A DNA stretch of 64,000 nucleotides from Allocoprobacillus halotolerans (GTDB lineage: Bacteria > Bacillota_I > Bacilli_A > Erysipelotrichales > Coprobacillaceae). The position numbers and the translations under genes are program-made. Shown in pieces: positions 9,192-23,583 of this stretch. Every line of letters begins with the position of its first letter. Position 1 is the first letter of the stretch. Below the pieces are notes generated by a model that saw nothing but the letters and a program-made list of their open reading frames with translations, did no database searches and was not told the DNA's origin. The stretch lies in contig NZ_CP101620.1 of NCBI RefSeq assembly GCF_024399475.1, forward strand, positions 1,097,608-1,161,607. The letters are read 5' to 3'.

Positions 9192-9202
<11 letters not shown>
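8987..9202 (+). CDS. yaaA: S4-domain RNA-binding protein YaaA (RlbA-like)
   Basis: A 71-residue S4-domain protein; the core I-T-L-G-Q-L-L-K-L-A-x-A-G-S-S-G-A-E-A-K and V-L-V-N-G-E-V-E-T-R-R-G-K-K are the RNA-contacting S4 motifs. In Bacillus the homologue lies between dnaN and recF and binds ribosomal large-subunit precursors. The same neighbourhood holds here, apart from the intervening transporter module. I chose the ATG at 8987 because GGGTGA lies 7 bases upstream; an ATG at 8972 is the alternative. Its end overlaps the recF start by 11 bp. Confidence 0.88.
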
Positions 9203-12208
<3,006 letters not shown>

Positions 12209-12223
12209 TAAAGGAGAGAAAAA

Positions 12224-14683
12224 ATGGAAGAACGTGGAATCAAGAAAAGATCATTAACAAAAGAAATGAAACAATCCTTTATCAATTATGCTATGTCAGT
12301 TATTGTTCAAAGAGCTTTACCTGATGTTCGTGATGGGTTAAAGCCTGTTCAAAGAAGAATTGTGCATGGAATGAATGAACTAGGATGTTATAGTGATAAA
12401 CCATATAAGAAATCTGCCCGTATTGTTGGGGAAGTTATGGGGAAATACCATCCTCATGGAGATTCTTCAATTTATGAAGCATTAGTCCGTATGGCTCAAG
12501 ATTTCAGTTATCGTTATATGCTTGTTGATGGACATGGTAACTTTGGATCTATTGATGGTGATGGAGCTGCCGCACAACGTTATACTGAAGCCAGAATGTC
12601 TAAGATTTCTATGGAAATGGTAAGAGATATTAATAAAGATACTGTTAATTTTATTCCTAACTATGATGGTGAAGAATCTGAACCAGAAGTTATGCCATCA
12701 CGTTTTCCTAACTTATTAGTTAATGGAACAACAGGGATTGCAGTTGGGATGGCAACTAATATTCCACCTCATAATTTAGGTGAAGTCATCGATGCAATTT
12801 TAGCAGTTTCTCATAATCCTAATATTAGTATTATGGAATTAATGGAAAATTACATACAAGGTCCTGATTTTCCTACGGGTGCTTATATTTTAGGTAAATC
12901 AGCTATCAAAAAAGCCTATGAAACAGGTAATGGCCTGATTGTTATGAGGGCTAAAACAGATATTATTGATATTCATGGTGGAAAGAAAGCTATTGTCGTC
13001 ACAGAAATTCCATACATGGTCAATAAAGCACGTTTAATTGAAAGAATGGCTGAACATGTAAAAGAAAAACGTATTGAAGGAATTACAGAAATACGTGATG
13101 AATCAAACCGTGAAGGAATTCGTATTATGATTGAACTTCGTAAAGATGTTCAACCTGAAGTGATTTTAAATCAGTTATTCAAATTAACAGCTTTACAAAC
13201 AACATTTGGTGTCAATTCTATTGCTTTGGTTAATAATCAACCTCAAACATTGACACTAAAACAAATGATTACTTATTATCTTGAACATCAAGAAGAAGTC
13301 ATCAGAAGAAGAACAGCCTATGATTTAAAGAAAGCTGAAGATCGTGCACATATTTTAGATGGTTTAAAAAGAGCATTGGATCAAATTGATGCCATTATTG
13401 AATTAATTCGTTCTTCAAGAACAACTGAAATTATTCAACAAAGATTAATGGATGAATTTAATATGTCTGATCGACAAGCAAAAGCTATTAGAGAAATGCA
13501 GTTACAAAGATTGGCTGGTTTGGAAAGAGAAAAGATTGAAAATGAATTGAATCAATTATTAGAATTGATTGCTGATTTAAAAGATATTCTTGCTAATAGA
13601 GAAAGAATATTAGAAATCATTGAAAAAGAATTATTAGAAATCAAAGCAAGATTTGCTGATAAACGTAGAACAGAAATTATTCAAGGAACATTTGATTTAG
13701 AAGATGAAGATTTAATTCCGGTTGATGATGTGATTATTTCACTCACAACAAATGGTTATGTCAAACGTATGCCTGTTGATACTTATAAGACTCAAAACAG
13801 AGGTGGTAGAGGTATTAAAGGTATGGGTACAAATGAAGATGATATTGTTGATTCATTAATTCATATGAGTACGCATGATGATTTATTATTCTTTACAAAC
13901 TTTGGTAAAGTCTATCGTTTAAAAGGTTATAATATTCCTGAATTTGGTCGTACAGCAAAAGGATTACCAGTTGTCAATTTATTAAATCTTGATAAAGATG
14001 AAAGTGTAAAATCTATGATTTCTATTCATAAAGATGATATAGATGAAGATAAACAACTTTATTTATTCTTTGTCACATTAAATGGTTTAGTTAAGAAAAC
14101 ATCTATTGAAGAATTTAAGAATATTCGTCAATCAGGTAAGATTGCAATTAACTTAAAAGATGAAGATCAATTAGTTGCGGTCAAATTAACTCAACATAAT
14201 GAAGAAATACTTGTTGCAGCTTCTAATGGTAAATTAATTCGTTTTAATGAAAATGATGTTCGACCAATGGGTAGAACAGCATCAGGAGTTAAAGGTATTA
14301 ATGTTGATGGAAGTCATGTTGTAGGAATGACAACAAATGGTGAAGGAAAATATATTATGGCTATTAGTGAAAATGGTTATGGTAAGATGTCACCAATTGA
14401 AGATTATCGTGAATCACATCGTGGTGGTAAAGGTGTGAAAACAATTAATACAACAGAAAAAACAGGAGAATTAGTGGCTTTAAGAGCTGTTAATGGTGAT
14501 GAAGATTTATTGATTATGACAAGTGAAGGTATTATGATTAGACTTCCAATGGAACAAGTGAAACTTGCTGGAAGAAATACACAGGGTGTCAGATTGATAA
14601 AAGTTGCTGAAGGTTCTATTGTTTCTAGTGTTGAAGTTGTAGAAAAATCTCAAGAAGAAGATGAAACGAATGAAGAAGAATAG
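12224..14683 (+). CDS. gyrA: DNA gyrase subunit A
   Basis: The 819-residue cleavage/rejoining subunit. The N-terminal domain carries the quinolone-resistance region with [11 protein letters not shown] and the active-site tyrosine in A-A-Q-R-Y-T-E-A. A coiled-coil tower follows, and then the C-terminal beta-pinwheel with the GyrA-box [10 protein letters not shown]. The QRDR shows serine at both usual hot spots (G-D-S-S), with no obvious resistance substitution. The start follows AAGGAG with good spacing, 15 bp after gyrB. An intrinsic terminator overlaps its stop codon. Confidence 0.98.
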   Translation: MEERGIKKRSLTKEMKQSFINYAMSVIVQRALPDVRDGLKPVQRRIVHGMNELGCYSDKPYKKSARIVGEVMGKYHPHGDSSIYEALVRMAQDFSYRYMLVDGHGNFGSIDGDGAAAQRYTEARMSKISMEMVRDINKDTVNFIPNYDGEESEPEVMPSRFPNLLVNGTTGIAVGMATNIPPHNLGEVIDAILAVSHNPNISIMELMENYIQGPDFPTGAYILGKSAIKKAYETGNGLIVMRAKTDIIDIHGGKKAIVVTEIPYMVNKARLIERMAEHVKEKRIEGITEIRDESNREGIRIMIELRKDVQPEVILNQLFKLTALQTTFGVNSIALVNNQPQTLTLKQMITYYLEHQEEVIRRRTAYDLKKAEDRAHILDGLKRALDQIDAIIELIRSSRTTEIIQQRLMDEFNMSDRQAKAIREMQLQRLAGLEREKIENELNQLLELIADLKDILANRERILEIIEKELLEIKARFADKRRTEIIQGTFDLEDEDLIPVDDVIISLTTNGYVKRMPVDTYKTQNRGGRGIKGMGTNEDDIVDSLIHMSTHDDLLFFTNFGKVYRLKGYNIPEFGRTAKGLPVVNLLNLDKDESVKSMISIHKDDIDEDKQLYLFFVTLNGLVKKTSIEEFKNIRQSGKIAINLKDEDQLVAVKLTQHNEEILVAASNGKLIRFNENDVRPMGRTASGVKGINVDGSHVVGMTTNGEGKYIMAISENGYGKMSPIEDYRESHRGGKGVKTINTTEKTGELVALRAVNGDEDLLIMTSEGIMIRLPMEQVKLAGRNTQGVRLIKVAEGSIVSSVEVVEKSQEEDETNEEE

Positions 14684-14703
14684 GAAAAATCCTGTTCTTT
14701 TTT
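14678..14703 (+). terminator. gyrA terminator overlapping the stop codon
   Basis: GAATAGGA at 14678-14685 pairs with TCCTGTTC at 14690-14697 (one wobble) around an AAAA loop, followed by six T residues. The stem contains the TAG stop codon. Confidence 0.85.
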
Positions 14704-14709
14704 AATAAA

Positions 14710-14741
14710 AAATTCAAAGTACTAATAGACTTTGAATTTTT
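14710..14741. terminator. Bidirectional terminator between gyrA and the DUF6054 gene
   Basis: TTCAAAGT and ACTTTGAA form an 8-bp stem around an 8-nt loop, flanked by A and T runs on both sides, so it can work on either strand. It contains the stop of the convergent gene. Confidence 0.8.
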
Positions 14742-15063
14742 TTGACGCTTCTTTGAATTTATCTAAAAAGGCATCTTCACCAAAAGTATTGATTTTAAAA
14801 AATAAGGCTTGACTACCACCAGAACTCATGGCTGTTGCACGAATATGATTGTGATGTTCTACAACATTAACAGTTAAACTTAAACGATTTTTACCTGTAT
14901 AACTATATCTTTCAAAAACTAAAGTTCCAATATTGATATCATGAATATGATAGTAATCTTCTTCCTCTAAAGAAGCAGAGAAACTTGAACGAATCAACTC
15001 ATTTTTAAGATATTGACAAAACTGTTGCATCGTTCCTTGAAGTTCACATGTATATTTAGCCAT
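14722..15063 (-). CDS. DUF6054-like protein of unknown function
   Basis: A 113-residue cytoplasmic protein, convergent with gyrA. It starts M-A-K-Y-T-C-E-L-Q-G and contains S-F-S-A-S-L-E-E and A-M-S-S-G-G-S-Q-A-L-F-F-K-I-N-T-F-G-E. From memory this resembles the DUF6054 family, found mostly in gut Firmicutes; no role is known. There is no signal peptide or membrane segment. The SD on the minus strand is AAAGGAG with good spacing before the ATG at 15063. Confidence 0.65.
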   Translation of the reverse strand: MAKYTCELQGTMQQFCQYLKNELIRSSFSASLEEEDYYHIHDINIGTLVFERYSYTGKNRLSLTVNVVEHHNHIRATAMSSGGSQALFFKINTFGEDAFLDKFKEASKKFKVY

Positions 15064-15133
15064 AAAATTTCTCCTTTATTTTAGTATATAATATTTAATT
15101 GGTATTGTTGATGTAAATGGTAGTTTAAAGATG

Positions 15134-15185
15134 TAAAAATTGAGCAAATTTTTTTAATTGATAAATGATTATATAGAGGTATGAT
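15134..15185 (+). promoter_or_regulatory. Promoter with TAAAAATTGAGCAA repeat, copy 1
   Basis: TAAAAATTGAGCAA at 15134-15147 is followed by TTGATA at 15158-15163, a 16-bp spacer and TATGAT at 15180-15185. The same 14-mer recurs at 16430 with a -35 at exactly the same distance of 24 bp, so it may be an operator for the XRE-TPR regulators here. Confidence 0.5.
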
Positions 15186-15212
15186 AGTATATGGAGGTTG
15201 AAAATATTTTTT

Positions 15213-16432
15213 ATGGAACAGTATATTGGTAAAATTGTTAGATTAAATAGGAAACAAGAAAAATTAAAACAAGAGTATATATGTGTAAAAACAGGTATTG
15301 CAAGAAGTCAATTAAGTCGTTATGAAAGAAATAAAGAAAAAATTTCCACTGATAATATTAAGAATATATTCCAAGTTATGAATATAGAAGTATATCCTCA
15401 TGATGAAAATACCTTTGAAAAAGATTTTTGAGTTTTTATGAAGATATTGCTTATGAAAATGATTTTCAAAATTCATATCGAAGAATTTTATCTTATTATC
15501 CTCAAATTAGAGCGACAACTTCTTACATAAAATATTTGTTAGCATGTATGATTTATAATATTCATACACAGCTAGTTAATGACATAAAAGAATACTTTTA
15601 TATGACTGATTATTTTGAATATTTAGAACCCTATCAACAGCAACTTTATTATGATTATTTAGGCATTTTTTTATTTCAAAGGGAAAGATATATAGAATCA
15701 CTTGAATATTATAATAAAGCAGATTTCTACACAGGTAATCATGTTTCATTATCCATGCTTTATTATCATAAGAGCATTATTTATACTATACTTGGAAAAT
15801 ATAGTGAAGCTAGACTGAGTATTAATGTCGCAATCGAACAGTTTATAGAAACTGTTAATATGAAAAGGATTCTTATGTCTAAATTTCATTATGCTAATAT
15901 TCAATCGAATAGTGGTCATTTTGATGAAGCTATATTTATTTATAAGAAATGTATACCAGCATTTGATAATATGAATATGTCAAATTATGTAAAGAGTACA
16001 TATAATAATTTATTGTGGGTATATATACAAGATGAAAAGTATAAAGAAGTGATCATGACTTATTTTCAAAAGATGGATCAAGATACGCATAATCATAAAA
16101 TATATTTTTATCTATCTTATGCATATTATCAATTAAATGAAAAAGAAAAAGCAATACATTATATTGAATTAGCGAAATATTATATGAATCAAGCAAGTGA
16201 ATATATGGAAAATATGATTAATTCTTTTTCTATATTTTTATCAAATGCAACATTTGATAAAAAAGAAGCATATTTATTAAAGGTCTATCATATCTGTGAG
16301 AAACGACATGAAAATTATTTAATCATCTTTATTATTAAATTTCTTATTCAGTTTTATAAAGAACATCATTGTATTCAACAAACGTATACTTTTCAAAATC
16401 AATTGATTAAATATTATGAAGAAATTAGCTAA
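15213..16432 (+). CDS. XRE-family regulator with TPR-like C-terminus (one frame break)
   Basis: An N-terminal HTH_3 domain (residues about 8-60, with T-G-I-A-R-S-Q-L-S-R-Y-E-R) is followed by a helical C-terminal region rich in TPR-like pairs such as Y-I-E-S-L-E-Y-Y-N-K-A. The frame is lost at a T5 run, 15425-15429; one more T joins D-F to L-S-F-Y-E-D and gives about 406 residues, matching the layout of the neighbour at 16514-17794. Such proteins resemble RNPP/Rgg-like peptide-responsive regulators; no peptide gene is evident. GGAGG lies 15 bases before the chosen ATG, which is long. An in-frame TTG at 15198 is too close to the SD. Confidence 0.7.
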
Positions 16433-16482
16433 AAATTGAGCAATTTAAAATAATTGAATTACAAAAATTTTTATGATATTTT
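16430..16482 (+). promoter_or_regulatory. Promoter-like repeat, copy 2, after the XRE-TPR gene
   Basis: TAAAAATTGAGCAA at 16430-16443 overlaps the stop codon of the regulator. TTGAAT at 16454-16459 and TATTTT at 16477-16482 (17-bp spacer) follow, then an SD-like AGAGGTGA at 16493-16500. No ORF longer than a few codons comes after it before the convergent gene. Confidence 0.4.
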
Positions 16483-16513
16483 CTTGTTAAAGAGAGGTGA
16501 GGATAAAGGAATA

Positions 16514-17794
16514 TTAGTCAGCTTTAAAAGGATGTTCTTTTTGTATAATCATATCTTGAATACGGATGATGTTTTGATAATCGTTGATATTTTTATAGTG
16601 TTCTAAAAGTTCTTCTAATATAAATATTAACATTTCATTATCATTTTCATTTTCTTGTAAGCTATCATAAAAAGCAGTTAAGTTTTCAACAAAAGATTGA
16701 TTATCTTGATATATTTTTGCTTGAATGGCTTTTAAGAAATATTGATGATAACTATTTTGTAGATATTTCATATTATGTTCTATTTCTTTTAAACAATCAT
16801 CTATTTGATTAAGTTTATAAAGAGCGTAAGGAATATAAGTGTATATTTCTACAAAGTGACTATCTATTTTTATTGATAGTGATTTTTTTGTATACTCAAT
16901 TGTTTTTTCATGATTTCTTAGTTTAATATATGTCCATGCTATATTATCATAAGCCATTTTTTCAATATCATATAATTGATGATTGTGTGCGTGTTTAATC
17001 ACATATTCATAGCGAGATAGGGCTTGATTATAAGCGCCTGTTCTTGAATAACAATTGGCTTTAAATATTTCTAGTGTAAGTAATCTATGTGTAATATATG
17101 ATTTTTTAAGACAATTAATAGCTTTTTCACAGTGCATAAATGAATCTATATAGTTATTTAAATATTGTTCATTTATAGATAATAGATAGTATATCATTCC
17201 AGTAATATTAGGATTATTAAAACTATTTTCAAGTGAAGAAATAAGAAATGATTTTGATGTTTTAAATTCTTTGCTCTTATAATAATAACTGCCCATTAAT
17301 AGATAAAATATATTAAGTTCTTTTTTATCAAGTATATGTTTAAATTTATGAATGTGTTCGATTATAGGAAATGCTTGTTGTAAATCATTTTTGACATATA
17401 GAAGATAGTGAAGTTTGATGATATAAGAAGTTAAAAATGCATAGGAACAATAGCTATTTTCTTTTAATGTCATATTATAAATATCAGTAATCTTATTTTT
17501 TTGACTATATGCATAAGCATCCATTGCTTCTATTAATCTTTGAATCATTGTTTTTCTATATTCTAAAGATGTATTGAATTGAATATCTAAACAATGCATT
17601 ATCTTATTTAATGCATATTCAGAAGGTTGTTTTTGACCATACTCGATACTTCCTAGATAACTTTTCGTGATTCCCACATCTTTTGCAAGAACACCTAAAG
17701 ATATATTTTGTTTTTGTCTTTCATGTCGAATAAATGCACCTAATATCAAAGGATGAATATTTTGTTCCATTGTATTGTTTTCAGTAAATAACAT
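16514..17794 (-). CDS. XRE-family regulator with TPR-like C-terminus
   Basis: A 426-residue protein. The HTH_3 domain (L-G-A-F-I-R-H-E-R-Q-K-Q-N-I-S-L-G-V-L-A, then K-S-Y-L-G-S-I-E-Y-G) at residues about 15-75 is followed by a long helical region with TPR-like repeats. The start at 17794 is set by AGAGGTG six bases upstream; the longer frame back to 17860 adds a hydrophobic stretch that is unlikely to be translated. It is convergent with its relative at 15213 and divergent from the ABC exporter pair, which it may control. Peptide sensing is an inference from the fold. Confidence 0.75.
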   Translation of the reverse strand: MLFTENNTMEQNIHPLILGAFIRHERQKQNISLGVLAKDVGITKSYLGSIEYGQKQPSEYALNKIMHCLDIQFNTSLEYRKTMIQRLIEAMDAYAYSQKNKITDIYNMTLKENSYCSYAFLTSYIIKLHYLLYVKNDLQQAFPIIEHIHKFKHILDKKELNIFYLLMGSYYYKSKEFKTSKSFLISSLENSFNNPNITGMIYYLLSINEQYLNNYIDSFMHCEKAINCLKKSYITHRLLTLEIFKANCYSRTGAYNQALSRYEYVIKHAHNHQLYDIEKMAYDNIAWTYIKLRNHEKTIEYTKKSLSIKIDSHFVEIYTYIPYALYKLNQIDDCLKEIEHNMKYLQNSYHQYFLKAIQAKIYQDNQSFVENLTAFYDSLQENENDNEMLIFILEELLEHYKNINDYQNIIRIQDMIIQKEHPFKAD

Positions 17795-17961
17795 ATAATA
17801 CACCTCTACATCAAAATATAAATATATGATATAAAATATTTGTATGTAAAGCAATATCAATAAAATTTGTTTTATCTTATCTTGGTCAGCTTACGAAATT
17901 ATTTTTCTTTTTTTATTTTTATCATTATAATATATATATTATCAATAAAGGAGTTTGATTT

Positions 17962-19739
17962 ATGAAAGAATTGAAGGAAATAAAACGTATAAGTCAAAAA
18001 TATCATAAAAAACAATATATATACAGTGGTGTTTTATATATCATTTCACAGATTATCACATCTTTAATTAGTCTTTCAATCCCCACTTTATTACTCTATA
18101 TTTCTATCTATCAATCTATAAATCAAGATACATTGATGAAGATATTCATTCTTTTTATAGTATTTGCTGTATTTAAAATATTAAAGACTTATAGTAGTAA
18201 AACATTGTTTTATGATTTATTGAATTTAAGACTTTCTTTTATTAAAGAAGAAGGTATTCATTGTATGAATATTCCTTATTCCTATTTAGAAAATCCTGAG
18301 ATATTAGATACAATTCAACAATCACAAACAAGTATTGGAAGTCCTCAAATAGGTATTCAATCTTATATTCAAAATAGTATGAATTTGATTTATATTTCTT
18401 TCTTGTTGGTGTTGCTTTCACTTGTTTGTATTTATATCAGTTGGATTTTATTTTTTATTTTAACGATTATTAATCTTTTTTCCTATTATACGCTTATAAA
18501 AAGTAAGGATATAGAAGAAAAAAGAGTTCAGGATGAATCTATTTATAATCATAAAAAGAGTTATTTATATCGTGAAGTCATGTCTAATCAGGATTATGCT
18601 AAGGAAATAAGAATTTTTAAGATGCAGGATATGTTATTGGATGAATATGAAGATGTTTATCAATCTATGATTGATATAGAAAATCAGGCATTACATAAAA
18701 ATATAAAATGGTTAAATATAAGAAGTATCAATTCTTTTTTATTGCAGTTCTTTTTTTATAGTTTATTAATGTTTTTAGTGATGGACAATAAAATGTCAAT
18801 TATTGAATATAGTTTTTATATCAGTATACTTGGTTCTACCTTTACATATATGAAATCTTTTTAGAAACGATTGAACAAATCAAAAAAGATAAGAGTATTA
18901 TGAAATATTATCATGAAGTGATGAGTTATGAAGAAGAAAAGGATTTATCTTCTGTAACGATGGATGAACCATTTGAATCTTTAGAATTTAGAAATGTTTG
19001 TTTTTCATATGATAAAGATCATCAGGTCTTAAATAATATATCTTTTCAAATGCAGATAGGTGAAAAATTAGCATTAGTAGGTATCAATGGTTCAGGGAAA
19101 TCTACGATCATTAAACTTATATGTAGATTTTATAAACCAACAAGTGGAACAATATTACTCAACGGTGTAGATATTCAAAGTATAAATATTCATCAATATA
19201 GACATTATATTTCGGCTGTTTTTCAAGATATTCATATGTACCCTTTTACGATATTAGAAAATGTTTCTATGAATAGTCATGGAGATATTGATAAGTTTTA
19301 TCAAAGTGTATCTGATATGGAAATGGATGATATGATTCAAAGTTTACCTTTTCAAGAACAGACACTTGTTGGTAAAGATTTATATGATCAGGGAATTGAT
19401 TTGTCTGGTGGTCAAAAACAGAAATTATGTGTTTCAAGAGCTTTGTATCAAGATGCACCTCTTTTGATATTGGATGAACCAACAAGTGCAAGTGATCCTA
19501 GATTTGAATTAAAGTTTTTTCAATATTTTAAAAATCATTTTCATGATAAAGCGTGTTTATTAATATCGCATAGATTAGCTGCAACTACTTTTTGTGATCA
19601 TATTCTTTTATTAGAAAATGGTCAAATTGTAGAAGAAGGATCTTATGATGAATTGATGGCTATGAATGGCAATTATGCGAAATTATATCAGGCACAGGCA
19701 TCTATGTATTTGGAGGATTCATATGAAGAAGATGTTTAA
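17962..19739 (+). CDS. ABC exporter half-transporter A (one frame break)
   Basis: About 592 residues: an N-terminal membrane domain with roughly six hydrophobic segments, then an ATPase domain with Walker A G-I-N-G-S-G-K-S-T, Q-loop V-F-Q-D, signature L-S-G-G-Q-K-Q-K, Walker B L-L-I-L-D-E-P-T-S-A-S-D and the H-loop S-H-R. The frame is lost at a T5 run, 18858-18862; one T restores S-F-L-E-T-I-E-Q-I. It overlaps the next gene by 17 bp, so the two probably form a heterodimeric exporter. No peptidase C39 domain is present and the substrate is unknown. SD AAGGAG fits the ATG. Confidence 0.85.
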
Positions 19740-21443
19740 ATTAGGATGGCAAACATCCAAAAGTTATTTTTTATTACAAATCATATCTACGATATTTCAT
19801 TTGGTGCTATTTATGATGTTAATGCTTTTTTCACGTTATATTGGTCAAGGTATTGTTTATAAAGATAAAGATATGTTTTATTTTAGTATTATAATTTTAG
19901 TAGGTATTTTAATTATTGAATTAGTGATGAATTTTATGAATAAACATATTCATATCAAAGAAATGAAAATTGATTGTCAATTTGAAGAAAAACTCTTTTC
20001 TTATATTATGAAATTACCTTATCATATGCTAGAAGATCCACTTGTTCAAGATGATATATATAAAGTTCATTGGGGAATGATGGTCTATGGTTCTTTTGGA
20101 CAGTTTATGCAAAGAATCACAACACTCCTTAAAAATATAATTATATTTTTATCTATAATAACTCTATTACAATTTATTGATTATAGATTTATTATGATTA
20201 TTTTTTTGTTTATTGTTGGATATGTTTATGCTCAAAAGAAGATTATTGATATTCAGTTTGAATATGAAAATAAAATGCTTCAAAAGAGAGAAAATATTCT
20301 ACCTTTGGTGAATTGTTTTTAGGTTATGAACATGGTAAAGATGTAAGAATGTATAATTCTAGAAATTTATTTAGTGAAAAATTTGATCAGGAATCTATTT
20401 ACCCCTTTTATAAAGAAAGATTTCATAAACAATTCAAATATATGATGCTTTCAGATTTCGTTGAAGTCTTAAGTATTGTTTCTATTTATGGATATATATT
20501 TTATAGTATATTTCAACAAACAATTCCTTTATCATCATTTGTGATGTATATCACCATGATGACAACTTTCTTATCAACTTTGCAGGAGTTTGGAACGGAA
20601 ATCTTTCAATTAAGAAATTCTATGATTTATATCAAAACTTATTTTAAATTCTTAGATGAATATAAGGACCAACATCATCAAAAGAAAATTCAGACATGGC
20701 AAACGATTGAATTTAAAAATGTTTGTTATAAATATCCTCATAGTGATACATTTGCCCTTAAAAATATTAATTTAGTCATTCACAAAGGAGATAAGATTTC
20801 TATTGTAGGAGAAAATGGTTCAGGTAAGACAACTTTTATCAAAATTCTTTTAAGATTATTACCTGTTACATCAGGAGATATATGTATTGATGGCCAATCT
20901 ATCTATGATATGAGTTTAGAAGATTATTACTCTTTATTTAGTGTGACATTTCAAGATTATAAATTATTATCACTTTCATTAGAAGATAATTTATGTATGG
21001 GCCAACCTCAAAATCATCATAAAATCGTAAAAGTCTTAAAAGATTTTTCATTGGATTTTTTAGTTCCTCGTTTGTCTTTAGATTATTCTAAGAGATTTCG
21101 TAAAGATGGTATTCTTTTATCAGGAGGTCAAAGTCAAAGACTTGCGGTTGTAAGAAGTATTCTTAAAAATGGTGATATTGTTGTTTTGGATGAACCCACT
21201 GCTTCATTAGATGTTTATTCAGAAAAACAATTATATGATACAGTAAGTGAAACTTGTGAAGATAAGACTTTATTATTTATAAGTCATAGACTTGCAAGTT
21301 GCAGTTTTGCAAATCATATACTATTTTTTGAAAAGGGACACTTGATTGAAAATGGTTTAAAAGATGAATTATTGAAGAATAATGGTGCATATAAAGAGTT
21401 TTATGACAAACAATTGTTTCTTCAAGTAGATAAGATTTTATAA
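19723..21443 (+). CDS. ABC exporter half-transporter B (one frame break)
   Basis: About 573 residues with the same architecture as its upstream partner. ATPase motifs: G-E-N-G-S-G-K-T-T, L-S-G-G-Q-S-Q-R, V-V-L-D-E-P-T-A-S-L-D and S-H-R. Both partners keep the catalytic glutamate, so neither site looks degenerate. The frame is lost near 20303-20307 (CCTTTGG); one extra T or G restores G-E-L-F-L-G-Y-E-H-G-K. The start at 19723 follows GGAGG; the longer in-frame extension to 19666 is out-of-frame overlap with gene A. It is the second gene of the exporter operon. Confidence 0.85.
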
Positions 21444-21467
21444 ACTTGACTCATTTGTATCTATAAT

Positions 21468-21496
21468 TTGACAAATACTTCTATCTTTTCTAAAAT
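21468..21496 (+). promoter_or_regulatory. Sigma-A promoter for the DUF4230 gene
   Basis: TTGACA at 21468-21473, a 17-bp spacer and TAAAAT at 21491-21496. The predicted start near 21503 leaves a very short leader that already holds the SD. Confidence 0.7.
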
Positions 21497-21518
21497 AATG
21501 ACAAAGCAGGTGAAAAAA

Positions 21519-22130
21519 ATGAAAAAAATACAAATAAGTCAAACATTAAAAAATATCATTATTATTGTTGTGATTGCAGTGGTTTTCTTTTTTGTTGGAA
21601 AAGTATGGCCAAGTGGAGAAGAACCTACTGAAATTACAAGTGATTTATTATCACAACAGATACAAAGTATTAGTGAATTAGCAACTGTTGAGTACAATTA
21701 CACGAATATGGGTAAATTTGAAAATCAGGCAACGTTTTATGGATGGAAAGTTCCTTTTACAACAAAAAGTTTTATTATTTCTTATGATGGAAAAATTAAA
21801 GCTGGTATTGATATGAGTTTAGTAGAAGTGAATATGCGTGGTAAAAATATTGATATAACTGTTCCTGAAGCAAAGATTCTATCTCATGAAATGGATGAGG
21901 AAAGTATTGAAGTTTTTGATGAAACAAAGAATATTTTTAATCAGATTAGTATTACTGATTATAATCAATTTGCAATAGATCAAAAAGACAATATGGAAAT
22001 AAAAGCAAAGGAAAAAGGTTTGTTAGAAGAGGCTCAAAATAAGGCTGAAGAAACAATTAAAACATTTGTTGAATCTATGTGTTCATCTGATGATGAATAT
22101 AAAATTAATATAAAAGTGGCAGAATCTTAA
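21519..22130 (+). CDS. DUF4230 domain-containing membrane-anchored protein
   Basis: A 203-residue protein with one N-terminal membrane segment (hydrophobic I-I-I-I-V-V-I-A-V-V-F-F-F-V-G near residues 13-27) and an extracytoplasmic domain with E-L-A-T-V-E-Y-N-Y and A-G-I-D-M-S-L-V-E-V-N, typical of DUF4230. Function is unknown. I start at 21519 because AGCAGGTGA precedes it. It has its own promoter and terminator, so it is probably monocistronic. Confidence 0.75.
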   Translation: MKKIQISQTLKNIIIIVVIAVVFFFVGKVWPSGEEPTEITSDLLSQQIQSISELATVEYNYTNMGKFENQATFYGWKVPFTTKSFIISYDGKIKAGIDMSLVEVNMRGKNIDITVPEAKILSHEMDEESIEVFDETKNIFNQISITDYNQFAIDQKDNMEIKAKEKGLLEEAQNKAEETIKTFVESMCSSDDEYKINIKVAES

Positions 22131-22147
22131 AAGTTCTGTCATTTTTT
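22120..22147 (+). terminator. Terminator after the DUF4230 gene
   Basis: CAGAAT at 22120-22125 pairs with GTTCTG at 22133-22138 (one wobble) and is followed by TCATTTTTT. It overlaps the end of the coding sequence. Confidence 0.65.
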
Positions 22148-22210
22148 ATTGCAATATAGCGATATTATTGTATAATATTAAAAGTTTGGATATAAAAATG
22201 GGAGGTATTT

Positions 22211-23553
22211 ATGAAAACAGGTCAAAGTGGTAAAAAACTGGCAAAGAAAATGGTTATTGCCTTAATTTGTGGTTTGATTGCAGGATTAGGTTGTATTTTT
22301 TAAGAGAAAATTTATTAGCAAGTGGGCAAGATTCTCTATGGAATACAATTAATAATCTTTTATTTCAAGATATTAGTGCTGAAGGTGCTCATAATTCCAT
22401 TGGATTGTTTTATATTATTGGACAATTATTTGTGAATGCTTTACAGTTAATTATTATTCCAATGGTTTTTGTTTCCATTATTTTAGCAATTTGTGTAATT
22501 ACTGATACTAAGAAGTTAGGAAGAATTTCTTCTAAAACAATTGGAACTTTCCTTACAACAACATTATGTGCTTTAATATGGGCTGGTGTTATTGGTTCTA
22601 TTGTTTATAAATTAGGTGCATTTAATGCGATTCATGCTGATAATCTTGTAATTCAAGAAGGAACAGTTGGATCAAATCCATTAAATATTATTGTTTCAGT
22701 TATTCCTAATAACTTAATTAGTGCTTTTACAAATAATGGTAATGTTCTTGCAGTTGTCTTTTTAGCAGTTGCTATTGGTTTGGCTATGAATCAATTAAAA
22801 GATAAATCAAAAACATTAAAGAAATTATTAATTGAATGTAGTGATATTATTTCTGTATGTTTATCATTTGTGATTACAAAATGTGCCCCATATGCTATAT
22901 TTTGTTTACTAACAAGAACATTTGCAATTTATGGAATTGATTATTTATTACCAGCATTAGCTTATGTCTTAACAGTTATCTTTGCTTTACTTGTTTATTT
23001 ATTTATAGCATATCCTATTTATATTATAGTTATGGGAAAAATAAATCCAAAACCTTTCTCAAGAAAAATACCAAAAGTTGCTTTATTTGGTTTTTCAACT
23101 TCTTCAAGTGCTGCTACACTTCCTTTAAATAAAGAAACAACAGTTCATGAATTAGGGGTTAGTGAAGAAATTGCTTCATTCGTTTTACCACTTGGAATGA
23201 CAATTAATATGGATGGAACAGCCATCATGCAAGTTATTGCAGCTATCTTTATTGCAGCAAGTTCAGGTTATGATGTTACATTAACATCAATGGCTGTCAT
23301 TGCTTTCCTTGCTTTAATTGCTTCAGTTGGAACACCAGCTGCACCAGGAGCAGGAGCTGTCATCTTATTTACAATTTTAACAGGTATGGGATATACAAAT
23401 GATGGTGCTTTACTTGCTTATTCATTAATTTTAGCAATTAATAGACCTATTGAAATGCTTGTTACTTCATTGAATGTTGTTGGTGATTCAGCAACTTCAG
23501 TTATCGTTGCAAAAAAAGAAAATATGTTAGATGAAGATGTTTATCATAGTTAA
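22211..23553 (+). CDS. Dicarboxylate/amino acid:cation symporter (DAACS family; one frame break)
   Basis: About 447 residues, eight or more hydrophobic segments. The family motifs S-T-S-S-S-A-A-T-L-P, L-G-M-T-I-N-M-D-G-T-A and G-T-P-A-A-P-G-A-G-A-V are intact, so it should move glutamate/aspartate, serine or C4-dicarboxylates with sodium or protons. The N-terminus lies in another frame: M-K-T-G-Q-S-G-K-K starts at 22211 after GGAGGT and runs into a T6 run at 22296-22301, where a seventh T restores C-I-F-L-R-E-N-L-L. The exact substrate cannot be told from sequence. Confidence 0.88.
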
Positions 23554-23580
23554 GTAAGTTCATATGAGCTTACTTTTCTT
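23552..23580 (+). terminator. Symporter terminator
   Basis: AAGTAAG at 23552-23558 pairs with CTTACTT at 23569-23575 around a TCATATGA-containing centre, followed by T residues. Confidence 0.7.
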
Positions 23581-23583
23581 TGC

